From the NCBI RefSeq assembly GCF_023618015.1, contig NZ_JAJKBJ010000017.1:1-64000 (forward strand): 64,000 bases of DNA. The letters are read 5' to 3'. The notes below the pieces were generated by a model. The model was not told the DNA's origin and did no database searches. It saw only the letters and a program-made list of their open reading frames with translations. Origin of the DNA: Legionella maioricensis. GTDB lineage: Bacteria; Pseudomonadota; Gammaproteobacteria; Legionellales; Legionellaceae. Position numbers and translations under genes: made by a program. This document shows, in pieces, positions 27,888 through 36,255 of this stretch (the first letter of the stretch is position 1; the number at the start of each line of letters is the position of its first letter).

Positions 27888-28463
27888 GTGACAAGATTAG
27901 GCGGCACTAAAATACGAGCATTGGATGAAGCGAGAAAACTTCTACAGGAAGTAGGCTATAATGGTTTTAGCTTCCAGCACTTGGCAGATGCATTGCAAAT
28001 TAAAAAACAAAGCCTTTATGTTCATTTCAAATCTAAAGAAGACCTGGGTATATCCCTTATTGATGAGCATCGCTTATCCTTTGCTGAATGGACAAAAGCA
28101 ATTAGCGTCTTTACTCCAGACGAACAGATTCGCGCTGTATTTGAGATTTGTTATGAGTTTTCTGTTGATGCCAGAAAGATATGTCCCTTATCAGCCGTTG
28201 CAGCTGATTTAAATTCATTACCCAAAGGCATGCAATCCGCCTTAGCCAACTTATATGACGCGCGTTATGCATGGCTTAAAAGTATTATTGAAAAAGGTCA
28301 GAATAATCATACGTTTAGAAAAGATAAATCAAGCGATGAAATTACTAAATTTGTATTCGCTACGCTATTGGGGGCACAACTTTTTGCACGAATTTCTGGA
28401 AATCCGGCTCAAATTAGAGATATTAAACAACAAACTTTAGATTTTTTGATTGAGTCTCGATAA
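27888..28463 (+). CDS. TetR/AcrR family transcriptional regulator
   Basis: 191 residues, GTG start at 27888 preceded by AAGGAAAG. The N-terminal helix-turn-helix (about 12-55) has the family form: A-R-K-L-L-Q-E-V-G-Y-N-G-F-S-F-Q-H-L-A-D-A, then a Q-S-L-Y-V-H-F-K-S-K-E-D-L recognition end. The C-terminal ligand domain is all-helical. It is followed by a ketoacyl synthase and a reductase in the same direction, so it probably represses this cassette and itself through the palindromes just upstream. The ligand may be an acyl compound. Confidence 0.88.
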   Translation: MTRLGGTKIRALDEARKLLQEVGYNGFSFQHLADALQIKKQSLYVHFKSKEDLGISLIDEHRLSFAEWTKAISVFTPDEQIRAVFEICYEFSVDARKICPLSAVAADLNSLPKGMQSALANLYDARYAWLKSIIEKGQNNHTFRKDKSSDEITKFVFATLLGAQLFARISGNPAQIRDIKQQTLDFLIESR

Positions 28464-28490
28464 ATCTGAGGCTTCACGAGGTAATCACAA

Positions 28491-29735
28491 ATGAATTCAT
28501 TTAAAAAACGCGTCGTTATTACTGGTATTGGTGCCATCACCCCTATTGGAATCACTCTTGAGGAGATTGAGAAATCACTCAGAGAATCTTTGAGTGGTAT
28601 TAAATTAATTACTCACTTCGATACTGAAAAAATTCCAGTAAAGTTTGCCGGTGAAGCATCTCAATTTAAACCGGAAATGTTTCTGGAAGCTAAAGAAATT
28701 CGCAGAAATGATCGTTTTATTCACATGTGTTTAGCTGCATCTGATATGGCTGTCTATGACTCAGGTATTTCATCTGAACGTTTGCATGATGCCGGCGTTG
28801 CTATTGGGGTGGGCCTCGGTGGCCTCTATACCATTGAAGAGGCAACGTTAGAAATGAATCATTCAGGTGCGAAACGAGTCAGTCCGTTTTTGATCCCTTC
28901 CATTTTAGCTAATCTTGCGAGTGGTCAAGTGAGTATTCGCTATCGAACTAAGGGGGCTAATTATGCTATTTCATCCGCATGTGCCAGCGGCTCACAAGCG
29001 ATTGGACAAGCATATAGGGAAATACAATCAGGACGGCGTGATATATGGATTGCTGGCGGCTCAGAGGCCCCTATTACACCGCTTAGTATTGCAGGCTTTT
29101 CTGCGGCAAGGGCCCTATCTCGGCGCAATGAAGAACCTGTTTTAGCTTCAAGACCTTTTGATGAGGACCGTGAGGGATTCGTGCTTGGTGAAGGCGCGGC
29201 TGTCTTTATTCTTGAATCACTAGATTCTGCGCAACAGCGTAATGCTAAAATTTATGCTGAAATAGTTGGATTTGGTATTGCCTCAGATGGTTATCATGTC
29301 ACAGAACCTGAGCCTAATGGTGAAGGTGCGTACCTTGCTATGAAAGAGGCTCTTGTGGATTCCTCGCTCGATGTAGCACAAATTGATTACGTTAATGCGC
29401 ATGCGACAAGTACCATGCTTGGAGATAAAATTGAAGCAATTGCGATGGAGCGTATTTTTGGAGAGCAGATGGCTTCAACTTTTGTATCAAGTACTAAGAG
29501 CCTCACAGGACATGCTTGCGGCGCTGCTGGTGCACTTGAAACTGCATTTTGCTCTCTAATGTTGGTCAAAGACTTTTTACCACCCGCATTTAATCTTGAT
29601 AAAATATCTCCAGAGTTTCGATTTAAATCCCCTGGTCAAACAGAATTAAACTTTCACCCCAATATTATTATGAATAACAGTTTTGGTTTCGGTGGGGTCA
29701 ATACATCAATGCTATTAAAACGAATGGAGTCATAA
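28491..29735 (+). CDS. 3-oxoacyl-ACP synthase, FabF-like (KASII family)
   Basis: 414 residues. Catalytic Cys164 lies in S-S-A-C-A-S-G-S-Q-A and the two histidines are H304 (N-A-H-A-T-S-T) and H341 (L-T-G-H-A-C-G-A-A), with K336 between them. This is a complete elongating ketosynthase that condenses acyl groups with malonyl-ACP. It is a second FabF copy in a regulated cassette, not next to acpP or fabD, so a special lipid or fatty acid adaptation is likely. It starts 27 bases after the TetR gene. Confidence 0.85.
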   Translation: MNSFKKRVVITGIGAITPIGITLEEIEKSLRESLSGIKLITHFDTEKIPVKFAGEASQFKPEMFLEAKEIRRNDRFIHMCLAASDMAVYDSGISSERLHDAGVAIGVGLGGLYTIEEATLEMNHSGAKRVSPFLIPSILANLASGQVSIRYRTKGANYAISSACASGSQAIGQAYREIQSGRRDIWIAGGSEAPITPLSIAGFSAARALSRRNEEPVLASRPFDEDREGFVLGEGAAVFILESLDSAQQRNAKIYAEIVGFGIASDGYHVTEPEPNGEGAYLAMKEALVDSSLDVAQIDYVNAHATSTMLGDKIEAIAMERIFGEQMASTFVSSTKSLTGHACGAAGALETAFCSLMLVKDFLPPAFNLDKISPEFRFKSPGQTELNFHPNIIMNNSFGFGGVNTSMLLKRMES

Positions 29736-29795
29736 GAGCGGTACACGTAAACTTAAAAATTAGGATGAATTATCGTAAAAGTAAGGAGGGCTGAC

Positions 29796-30530
29796 ATGAG
29801 GTTCAATGAGAATACAGTATTAATTACAGGCGGGAGCAGTGGAATAGGTTTTGCTACTGCAAAACGCATTATTGATGAAGGCGGAAATGTCATTATTACC
29901 GGACGCAATCAAAAAAATCTGGATACCGCAGTCAAAAATCTTGGGAAAAAAGCCCGATCTTTTGCTTCAGATGCGAGCCGAGTAAGTGAAATTGAAGCGC
30001 TTTACTCATTCATTGGAAAAGAAGTCGGCAAGATTAATGGCCTTTTTGCTAATGCAGGAGCGGCTGTATTTAAACCAGTTGAGGCAGTAACTGAAGAAGA
30101 CTTCGATATGCTAATGAATGTCAACGTTAAAAGTGTCTTTTTTACGCTTCAAAAAGCAATTCCCTATTTAACTGATGGAGCATCAATAGTACTCAACGCC
30201 TCTGTTGCTGGGAGTAGAGGCTCCCCTGTCGGTTCAGTTTATGGGGCGTCAAAAGCAGCAGTAAGATCGATGGCTCGCACTTTTGCCTCAAGTCTAATTG
30301 AGCGTAGAATACGTGTTAACGCTGTGAGTCCAGGCCCAATTGAAACACCTCTATGGTATAAAGATGAAATGGTTTCCAGCGTTATGGAGGACATCAAGAT
30401 GTCGAATCCTATGAAACGTTTTGGAACGGCTGAAGAAGCTGCAGCCGCGGTTTTATTCCTTCTTGCCTCTGAATCATCTTATATCACTGGCAGTGAACTT
30501 TTTGTTGATGGTGGATTAACGCAGCTTTAA
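29796..30530 (+). CDS. Short-chain dehydrogenase/reductase, FabG-like
   Basis: 244 residues. Classical SDR: cofactor loop T-G-G-S-S-G-I-G (11-18), N-A-G (86-88), and the catalytic set S136/S140, Y149 and K153 in Y-G-A-S-K, with a C-terminal F-V-D-G-G motif. It is probably NAD(P)H-dependent and could reduce the 3-oxoacyl product of the preceding ketosynthase. A GGAGGG site precedes the ATG. The substrate is not known. Confidence 0.85.
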   Translation: MRFNENTVLITGGSSGIGFATAKRIIDEGGNVIITGRNQKNLDTAVKNLGKKARSFASDASRVSEIEALYSFIGKEVGKINGLFANAGAAVFKPVEAVTEEDFDMLMNVNVKSVFFTLQKAIPYLTDGASIVLNASVAGSRGSPVGSVYGASKAAVRSMARTFASSLIERRIRVNAVSPGPIETPLWYKDEMVSSVMEDIKMSNPMKRFGTAEEAAAAVLFLLASESSYITGSELFVDGGLTQL

Positions 30531-30579
30531 TGCGTTAACTTCACTCCCGATGAGACACTGCATTAAGTTAATGCCTTTT

Positions 30580-30642
30580 TAGCCTGCGTAACCCAGGATT
30601 TCGGTGTCATTTTCCAGATTACGCTGCACTAATCCAGACTAC
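30580..30642. repeat. Degenerate REP-like element, family B
   Basis: AGCCTGCGTAACCCAGG near the left end and CCAGATTACGCTGC...AATCCAGACTAC on the right resemble the family-B element at 39120-39201 and 61326-61414, but with many mismatches. It lies between convergent genes. Confidence 0.35.
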
Positions 30643-30708
30643 ATTTGACACGTTATATGACCCTAAATCCCTTAACTTAAGAGCAGTGCCCCAATGAAGG
30701 AGACAAAC

Positions 30709-30945
30709 TTAAGCTTCGGATTCATCGCGCATAGCTTGCAATCGATTAATCATTTCATCCAGTGCTTCAGATTTTTTTCTATAAATGTCTTCATAAGAAA
30801 CATGAAAAGTATTGAAATCATCTTCACACTCCACTTTATCTTCTAATAACTCAGTTATTGTTTGTTTGGATAATAAATAGAAATCATCTTCGACTTCAAA
30901 ACTTATAATCCATATCTGGTCGCCTATTTTAAAATCAGTCATCAT
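30709..30945 (-). CDS. Small acidic hypothetical protein
   Basis: 78 residues, with an ATGATG start and GAGCAGG shortly upstream. The first half looks like a small beta-barrel (FKIGDQIWIISFE then D-D-F-Y-L-L) and the C-terminus is a charged helix (K-K-S-E-A-L-D-E-M-I-N-R-L-Q). No family recognised. It follows the Cys-His-Asp protein at 31047 in the same direction and could share its transcript. Confidence 0.55.
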   Translation of the reverse strand: MMTDFKIGDQIWIISFEVEDDFYLLSKQTITELLEDKVECEDDFNTFHVSYEDIYRKKSEALDEMINRLQAMRDESEA

Positions 30946-31046
30946 TACCTGCTCTGTTTAAAGTAATTTTTTTAGCGCAGATGACTATATACCTGGAAAA
31001 ATTAAGAGTCCAGTATTGATTATTTAGCCCGACCAAAATCTTATCA

Positions 31047-31673
31047 TTAACTACCAAGAAATTGTGAAGGCTGTTCATCTGAGCAGTATCCTGTGCTTGC
31101 ACACCCACTATTTGGAAAAAACATTTCTGACGAAGGTGTGTTTTTTTTGTTCTCAAATAAACTATAGGTATATTTTGTAGATTCAACATCAATAATTTTA
31201 TTATCTATATAACAAGTCCAATCTGAACGTATGCCAAAATACTCATCTAATTTTAAGCCCGCATATTGGCTTGTAGCTAAATCACCTACAAAATTGTTCC
31301 AGGGATCGCACACTATATTATTAATAAGAAGAAACGCATGGTTTGAATAGGTACATATTGAAATGGGGATACACATGTCATATGTTGATAAATTGGTGGC
31401 AATAAACTCTTTGAGAAGAGCATCAAATGCAACAAATGATTGCTGCATGCAATTACCCGCCTTTAAACTTTCCACCTCTTTGGCACAGAGCTGGATTCGC
31501 TTCAAAAGACTGTAGTCAGTTCTGCAAAGAATCTCATCACACTTCTGTTGACAGTAGTAGACAAGTGGGGCAAAAAAATTATTATCCTTTTTTTTACCAT
31601 GGATATTACATGCTTTGATACTAGTATGTATTAGCTGAGTGATGTGTCGTATCAGAGCAGTAACTGCGCTCAT
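31047..31673 (-). CDS. Hypothetical Cys-His-Asp protein, divergent partner of the 31853 gene
   Basis: 208 residues from the ATG at 31673, preceded by GAGGG; a GTG at 31703 is an alternative. An ordered Cys-His-Asp set is visible: G-N-C75, S-N-H112-A-F and C-D123-P-W-N-N, the pattern of papain-like or transglutaminase-like cysteine enzymes. The same pattern occurs in the divergent neighbour, so the two are probably paralogs. It has a Cys-rich surface and no signal peptide. A catalytic role is inferred only from the triad pattern. Confidence 0.55.
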   Translation of the reverse strand: MSAVTALIRHITQLIHTSIKACNIHGKKKDNNFFAPLVYYCQQKCDEILCRTDYSLLKRIQLCAKEVESLKAGNCMQQSFVAFDALLKEFIATNLSTYDMCIPISICTYSNHAFLLINNIVCDPWNNFVGDLATSQYAGLKLDEYFGIRSDWTCYIDNKIIDVESTKYTYSLFENKKNTPSSEMFFPNSGCASTGYCSDEQPSQFLGS

Positions 31674-31852
31674 AAAGTTACCCTCTTGAGAAATTAAAGC
31701 CACAAGTCCTATTTTAACACTTTCTAATCTTTAGATCTGTGAAAATGATGAACTTAATCTCTTTTTGGCCTATAAATGAACTTTATTTAATATTTGGTTA
31801 ATAGTAAGCCCGTATAATCGCTGCTATTACCTTTGTAAATTTGAGAAACATA

Positions 31853-33061
31853 ATGATTAAAAAAAACTGCAAGTTACAGTATACGCCAGTAAGTGAGGAT
31901 AAGAAGAAGGCGTTTTTGGAAGATTTTTTATCTAGCTTTCAGGCTTTAAAGTCCAGTGTGGAGCAACAAGAGTCTGAAAATAAGAAACGCTTTTTTGAAG
32001 ATGTTAAAAAAAACAAGGCCAATGCTAATAAAGAGTCTTTAATCACTCATGAGACAGTAAAAAAAGTAAAAAAACTTGCAACAGAGATAACCGCTCAAAG
32101 TAGCTTCGATCAGTCGGCATGGGAACTAATTTTTGCCATCAATCAATTAGCTAAGAGCATCCGCTCCTGTGACTTGCCTTCAGACTGTGAAGACGATTCG
32201 CTATTAGTAAAATTGACTCAGAATTTTGCTGACAAAACCTTAAATGATAATGACAAGTCTTGGCTACAGAAAATTCTTGAGATTGCTTTATATACAAAAA
32301 AAACAGGTTTTGGTAATTGTCAGGAAAAAGCATTTTTTGCCTTTTCTGTATTATTACTTGAATCAAAAAAAATTTTTAGTCCAATATCTTCCCTTAGATT
32401 AGCAACCTTTAATAACCATTTCATAGTCATTGTAAATGAACAATTCGTAATGGACCCTTGGTTAAATATTGCCTTTCCCTTAGACTCTAAAGCTCCTAAT
32501 AAAAATATAGATATTGTATTCGACGAATTTGGAAAGTTAGTTGATTATTTTTCTATTAATGAACAAGGTTACTGTTACACACATAAAGTTACCGTAGGTA
32601 GAACGTCTCAATCAGACCAATGTTCAGAGTCTGATAAATACTCAGACAAAGAAATGATAAACTGTATTCAAATGCTACAAAAAAATCGTGAATATTTTGA
32701 TTTATCCGGAAAGGAAAAAAACAAAAGAAAGATAAAAACGCTGGAAAATACTACGAAAGAAGAAGTAATTAAGTACTCAGAAAAAATGGAGTGGACTGTA
32801 GGTAATTCAACCCCAAACGATATAACAGATTCTGAGGATGAACATCATGAACCTGTTGCACCTACCCCCGCTAAAAGGAAAAAGGTAGAGGAAGAGATAG
32901 AGGAAGATCTCGAGGGAGGAGTTGAAGAAGAAACTACAGTCTCTGCCTCTTCAATCGAACAAAAGCCACTAGTAACTTCTTACAATTTCTTTTCTGTTCC
33001 GTTTGTCTTCTCCCAGACTGGCAGTCATGGTATTGAGTCAAAAGAGCATCAGTTTATTTAA
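31853..33061 (+). CDS. Hypothetical Cys-His-Asp protein with basic NLS-like motif
   Basis: 402 residues from the ATG at 31853 (TTG at 31841 is an alternative). A helical N-terminal region (1-140) leads to the domain shared with the divergent neighbour: F-G-N-C156, N-N-H189-F-I-V-I-V and M-D201-P-W-L-N. The C-terminal third is low complexity and highly acidic, with a short basic cluster P-A-K-R-K-K-V (339-345) that looks like a nuclear localisation signal of the Myc/SV40 kind, followed by E-rich stretches. This composition is typical of Legionella effectors, but translocation is not shown. Confidence 0.58.
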   Translation: MIKKNCKLQYTPVSEDKKKAFLEDFLSSFQALKSSVEQQESENKKRFFEDVKKNKANANKESLITHETVKKVKKLATEITAQSSFDQSAWELIFAINQLAKSIRSCDLPSDCEDDSLLVKLTQNFADKTLNDNDKSWLQKILEIALYTKKTGFGNCQEKAFFAFSVLLLESKKIFSPISSLRLATFNNHFIVIVNEQFVMDPWLNIAFPLDSKAPNKNIDIVFDEFGKLVDYFSINEQGYCYTHKVTVGRTSQSDQCSESDKYSDKEMINCIQMLQKNREYFDLSGKEKNKRKIKTLENTTKEEVIKYSEKMEWTVGNSTPNDITDSEDEHHEPVAPTPAKRKKVEEEIEEDLEGGVEEETTVSASSIEQKPLVTSYNFFSVPFVFSQTGSHGIESKEHQFI

Positions 33062-33191
33062 GAAGATGAGAGCGGATTATTGCCCAACAGAATAACCATT
33101 AAGGTGATTTATACTATTGGCAGCAATTATTTGCTCTTTTTGGTTTATTTTTGGTAAAATCCTTCCTCATCTATTTTAGATAAGGTTCAAC

Positions 33192-33671
33192 ATGTGCATT
33201 AATAACCCTAACTGTTCGTGCCACCATTTGGAAATGGCTATTAAGCGAGATAAGACAAAAGAGTTAAAAGCAGTTTTTAATAGTTATTATATTGGAGACC
33301 AGTATAATTTCTTATTGGATGCCTATCAATTGCTCGAAATACAGGATGGTCATAAATTTGCAACTGGAATGAATAAATTAGTAGAAAACTATCTTTTAGA
33401 AAACTCTGCAGAGGCAATTAATGTCAAGAATGAGCATATAAAAATGGACTTTATGAGTCTATACGATGAACATATTGACGATCTTGGCTCCGCAAGATCC
33501 TCGCTTAATGAAAGGCTGCTTCTGTTAACACAAGACGTTCAGTTTCTAGTCTATCAAAATCTCTCTGGTATGGCCCCCTTTGATAATTGCCTCGCAAAAG
33601 CCAATGAAGAAAGTATGGGTGATATGAAAAATGTAAAATCTCACAAACGGAGTGGATGTAATATTTTCTAA
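33192..33671 (+). CDS. RGS-like domain protein with C-terminal CaaX box
   Basis: 159 residues. Residues about 20-125 read like a regulator of G-protein signalling domain: L-K-A-V-F-N-S-Y-Y-x-x-D-Q-Y-N-F-L at the start, V-E-N-Y-L-L-E-N-S-A-E-A-I-N-V in the middle, L-G-S-A-R-S-S-L-N-E-R-L-L-L-L-T-Q-D-V-Q-F-L near the end. The asparagines that stabilise G-alpha in classic RGS proteins are not clearly kept. The protein ends in C156-N-I-F, a CaaX box suitable for host geranylgeranylation or farnesylation, preceded by K-S-H-K-R. Prenylated Legionella effectors (AnkB, LegG1) are known. AAGG precedes the ATG. The effector role is inferred. Confidence 0.55.
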   Translation: MCINNPNCSCHHLEMAIKRDKTKELKAVFNSYYIGDQYNFLLDAYQLLEIQDGHKFATGMNKLVENYLLENSAEAINVKNEHIKMDFMSLYDEHIDDLGSARSSLNERLLLLTQDVQFLVYQNLSGMAPFDNCLAKANEESMGDMKNVKSHKRSGCNIF

Positions 33672-33702
33672 GAAGGGTTGTAAGCCCCCTTCTGCTCCTC
33701 AT

Positions 33703-33960
33703 TTAAATTCCTGATGATAAATATAATAAAAATTCTTTTCCTTTTTCATGGAGAAGATTTTTAAGCGGTAAAAATAAATTATCAGGAATAAAATCGATGT
33801 CGAACCACTCCCACGAGATAATCTTGTCTTGCTCCGGACTATTTATTATTTGTCCTTTTGGATATTTGGCACGTAAAAAAATAGACACATAATGTTTATT
33901 ATCTTCGTTGAAGATATCATTTGTGATTGCAACAACAACCGGCTTGTAAATGAGGTTCGA
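33703..33960 (-). pseudogene. 5'-truncated Nudix hydrolase remnant
   Basis: The minus strand encodes the C-terminal part of a MutT/Nudix protein: A-I-T-N-D-I-F-N-E, H-Y-V-S-I-F-L-R-A, W-E-W-F-D and L-F-L-P-L-K-N-L-L are typical of the family's second half. The Nudix box that should lie upstream is absent; the reading frame loses similarity beyond about 33960. It looks like a decayed remnant. A 61-residue frame from ATG 33888 would be its only ATG-started product. Confidence 0.6.
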
Positions 33961-34402
33961 CCGGGATCCTGACGAAAAGGACCGTTACCTGTTTATGTTT
34001 AACTCAATTTAAATTCAACCCTCAGTTTTTCTCTATCTCCTGTTAGAGGGAATTCAGTATAATGCACTAAATGCCTGCATCTTGAATTTTAATTTAACTT
34101 GAACTGGTTGATCCAAATCCCAAGAAGCTTCATCCATAATGAATTAAACCCTAAAAAGCAATGCTTTGGGTGATAATGACAACTACATCAAGCAAATGGG
34201 GAACTAATGTTGACTGAAAACACGGTCTACGTACACACTAGGCCTTATCCAATGAAAAAATCAATTTATTGGCTACAGCCTAGACTGGTAAAGGATTATA
34301 AGGGTGTTCTGGGAAACTTCGTACCTTCCTGGGGTTCTGTGGAAGAACCCCTAGTATGACGTTCATTACTCAGCAATGACAACAATGTACCTGTTTGGTT
34401 TA
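33961..34402. other. Non-coding gap with a short frame and stem-loop
   Basis: About 440 bases. A 50-codon frame runs from ATG 34207 to 34359 with GGGGA upstream, but its sequence has no recognisable features. A perfect stem GGGGTTCT (34331-34338)/AGAACCCC (34344-34351) lies at its end. Probably decayed sequence after the Nudix remnant. Confidence 0.4.
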
Positions 34403-35365
34403 TTATTTTGTATCTGTTGCCTTGCCACGATATTGAACGCCTAGAGCGATGATATAATTTCTATTTCCTAAACCGGCGGACCCTCTTGGCAAGTATTCTC
34501 GAGCTCCAGTACTATTATCAATAATTTCAGTCTTAGCCATAGTATTGGGGAAATAGCCTAGCGAACCTTCTGCGAACAATTTTATTTGTGGCTTTATAAA
34601 ATAGCCTGCATTGAGCACTACATTATAGTATTTGGATTGACTACTCTGCTCATGAAAGGTCAGATTACGTAAATAATGCTGATCAACGTCTTTTGCATTT
34701 ACTCTGTTACTAAACTTGAACATCCCATTAAACTCAAAGGATTTAACCAGATATTTTCCAGCAAGACCAATATAAGGAGATTCATAGACCTGCTTATATC
34801 CAATTACGCTTTCGCCAGGAATAAAACAGCCAATATTTTCTCCATTATTATAGGTAAAGCAACCGCCTTTGCCTAGAAAACTAAAAAGGGTGCGTTGATA
34901 GCCGGCTATTCCAGCCACTTGATAAGATGTTTGTTGAATAAACCATGATCTTAAATTCAAATCAAACTCGTTCGCTTGACGTAACTTCGTATCCTCATGA
35001 TGTGACCAATGAGTCCAAGAAATTTGATTAGGGTTTAACCAGTCATAATCATCCATTACCGCTCGGCCCTGCTGTAAATTTATCCATCCTTGTGCATTAA
35101 AATCAAGCCATTGGAACAGATGAAAATTAGCTTCTCCACGGATTATGGACTCCCCACTAATTTTCCAGTCTAACTCACTAATTTTTCGTCCTGTTGGCGC
35201 ATCATAAACCAATTCTTTTGATTTTCCCGATAAATAGCCGACTGATACGTCTAAAGAAAATCCGTCAATGTCATGGTAGCCAGGTCGATCTGGATTGGCT
35301 TGGAAGACAGAGGGAATACAAAGCAAGGTGAATAGAGTTAATCCAGCGAATCCAGATGTATTCAT
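34403..35365 (-). CDS. Omptin-family outer-membrane protease
   Basis: 320 residues with a signal peptide (about 1-23). It aligns by eye to OmpT/Pla: G-Y-L-S-G-K-S-K-E-L-V-Y, G-R-K-I-S-E-L-D-W-K, A-N-E-F-D-L-N-L, I-G-Y-K-Q. The four catalytic residues are kept: D106-Y-D108-W matches the OmpT D83/D85 pair and D228-Q-H230 matches D210/H212. The protein should form a ten-strand barrel that cleaves at basic residues on the cell surface and needs LPS. It may act on antimicrobial peptides or plasminogen-like targets; the substrate is not known. Confidence 0.92.
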   Translation of the reverse strand: MNTSGFAGLTLFTLLCIPSVFQANPDRPGYHDIDGFSLDVSVGYLSGKSKELVYDAPTGRKISELDWKISGESIIRGEANFHLFQWLDFNAQGWINLQQGRAVMDDYDWLNPNQISWTHWSHHEDTKLRQANEFDLNLRSWFIQQTSYQVAGIAGYQRTLFSFLGKGGCFTYNNGENIGCFIPGESVIGYKQVYESPYIGLAGKYLVKSFEFNGMFKFSNRVNAKDVDQHYLRNLTFHEQSSQSKYYNVVLNAGYFIKPQIKLFAEGSLGYFPNTMAKTEIIDNSTGAREYLPRGSAGLGNRNYIIALGVQYRGKATDTK

Positions 35366-35650
35366 TTTGATTTAAATCCTTTTGTAGGTGAGCAATATGA
35401 TGTAGAAAAAGTTGATATTATGTCAATGATTCGAATAAACAATTATATTCGGTCGATAATTAAGTCCCGCTGTCTACTTGATTCTGCTTGTTCTTAAACA
35501 AATAGACTGGGCATTTTGACCAAGGGGAATGTATCTATAAAAAGCAGAAAACGTGCAGTAGGTTTTGTAGAGCGCATCTCGACAGTCCATTATTTGATCG
35601 GAGTTAGACTAAATTATAAACTATGATTCGTTTTTGCAACGGAGCTAAAA

Positions 35651-36238
35651 TTATCCCTTTCTCCGTTGCATGATCGCAGCAAAAAACTCAGGTTTGTTTA
35701 ATCCAATAGCTGCAAAAATTTGAGGAACTTTATCCCAACTTCCTTCTTGTTCTATGCTCGCAACAACAAGCTCAAATCCAGCATTTTTATCCTCAACAAC
35801 ACCCCAGCCATTGATAAAACAAAGCCCTCTTAATCTTTTAGCGGCAATATGGCCGAGTTTTTCAGCGGCTAATAAATGGACAAGAGCTTCCTCAAACAAT
35901 TGTTGAGTCCGCTTAAGATTAGCATCACTGCTAAAAACATCTTCATTTTGTAAATTTTGTCGGTACTTAGCCTCTTCAAGAAAAGTTTGTCCTAATTGGT
36001 AGTGGGCTGAGGAATCATCGAGGTTAGCAGCGGCCCTGTAACACTCTACAATCATCACATCAGCATAGGGATATTTCTTGTTATTTTTTAGTTTTTTATA
36101 AAGTGTAGCCAATTCAAAATAATATAAAATTTCCCTTTTAAGCAGTTCATCACCAGGCTGGTTGTTTACGCGATTAAACTGCATCGATTTTATTTTTTTA
36201 ACAATTCTATTTATTTTCCATTTAGTTAAATTGAACAT
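35651..36238 (-). CDS. Sel1-like repeat protein
   Basis: 195 residues; the ATG at 36238 is chosen because GGGAG lies five bases upstream, inside the earlier ATG at 36250. Helical repeats of the Sel1/TPR type are seen: S-A-H-Y-Q-L-G-Q-T-F-L-E (about 85-96) and A-A-K-R-L-R-G-L-C-F-I-N-G-W-G-V-V-E-D (about 145-165). There is no signal peptide. Sel1 proteins are common scaffolds in Legionella, some of them affecting host trafficking; the partner here is unknown. It follows a small membrane-protein gene by a few bases. Confidence 0.65.
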   Translation of the reverse strand: MFNLTKWKINRIVKKIKSMQFNRVNNQPGDELLKREILYYFELATLYKKLKNNKKYPYADVMIVECYRAAANLDDSSAHYQLGQTFLEEAKYRQNLQNEDVFSSDANLKRTQQLFEEALVHLLAAEKLGHIAAKRLRGLCFINGWGVVEDKNAGFELVVASIEQEGSWDKVPQIFAAIGLNKPEFFAAIMQRRKG

Positions 36239-36255
36239 AAAAACTCCCATTTTGA

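Noticed and set aside
34207..34359. 50-codon frame with GGGGA upstream
   Set aside because: No recognisable composition or partner gene; lies in decayed sequence with a stem-loop at its end.
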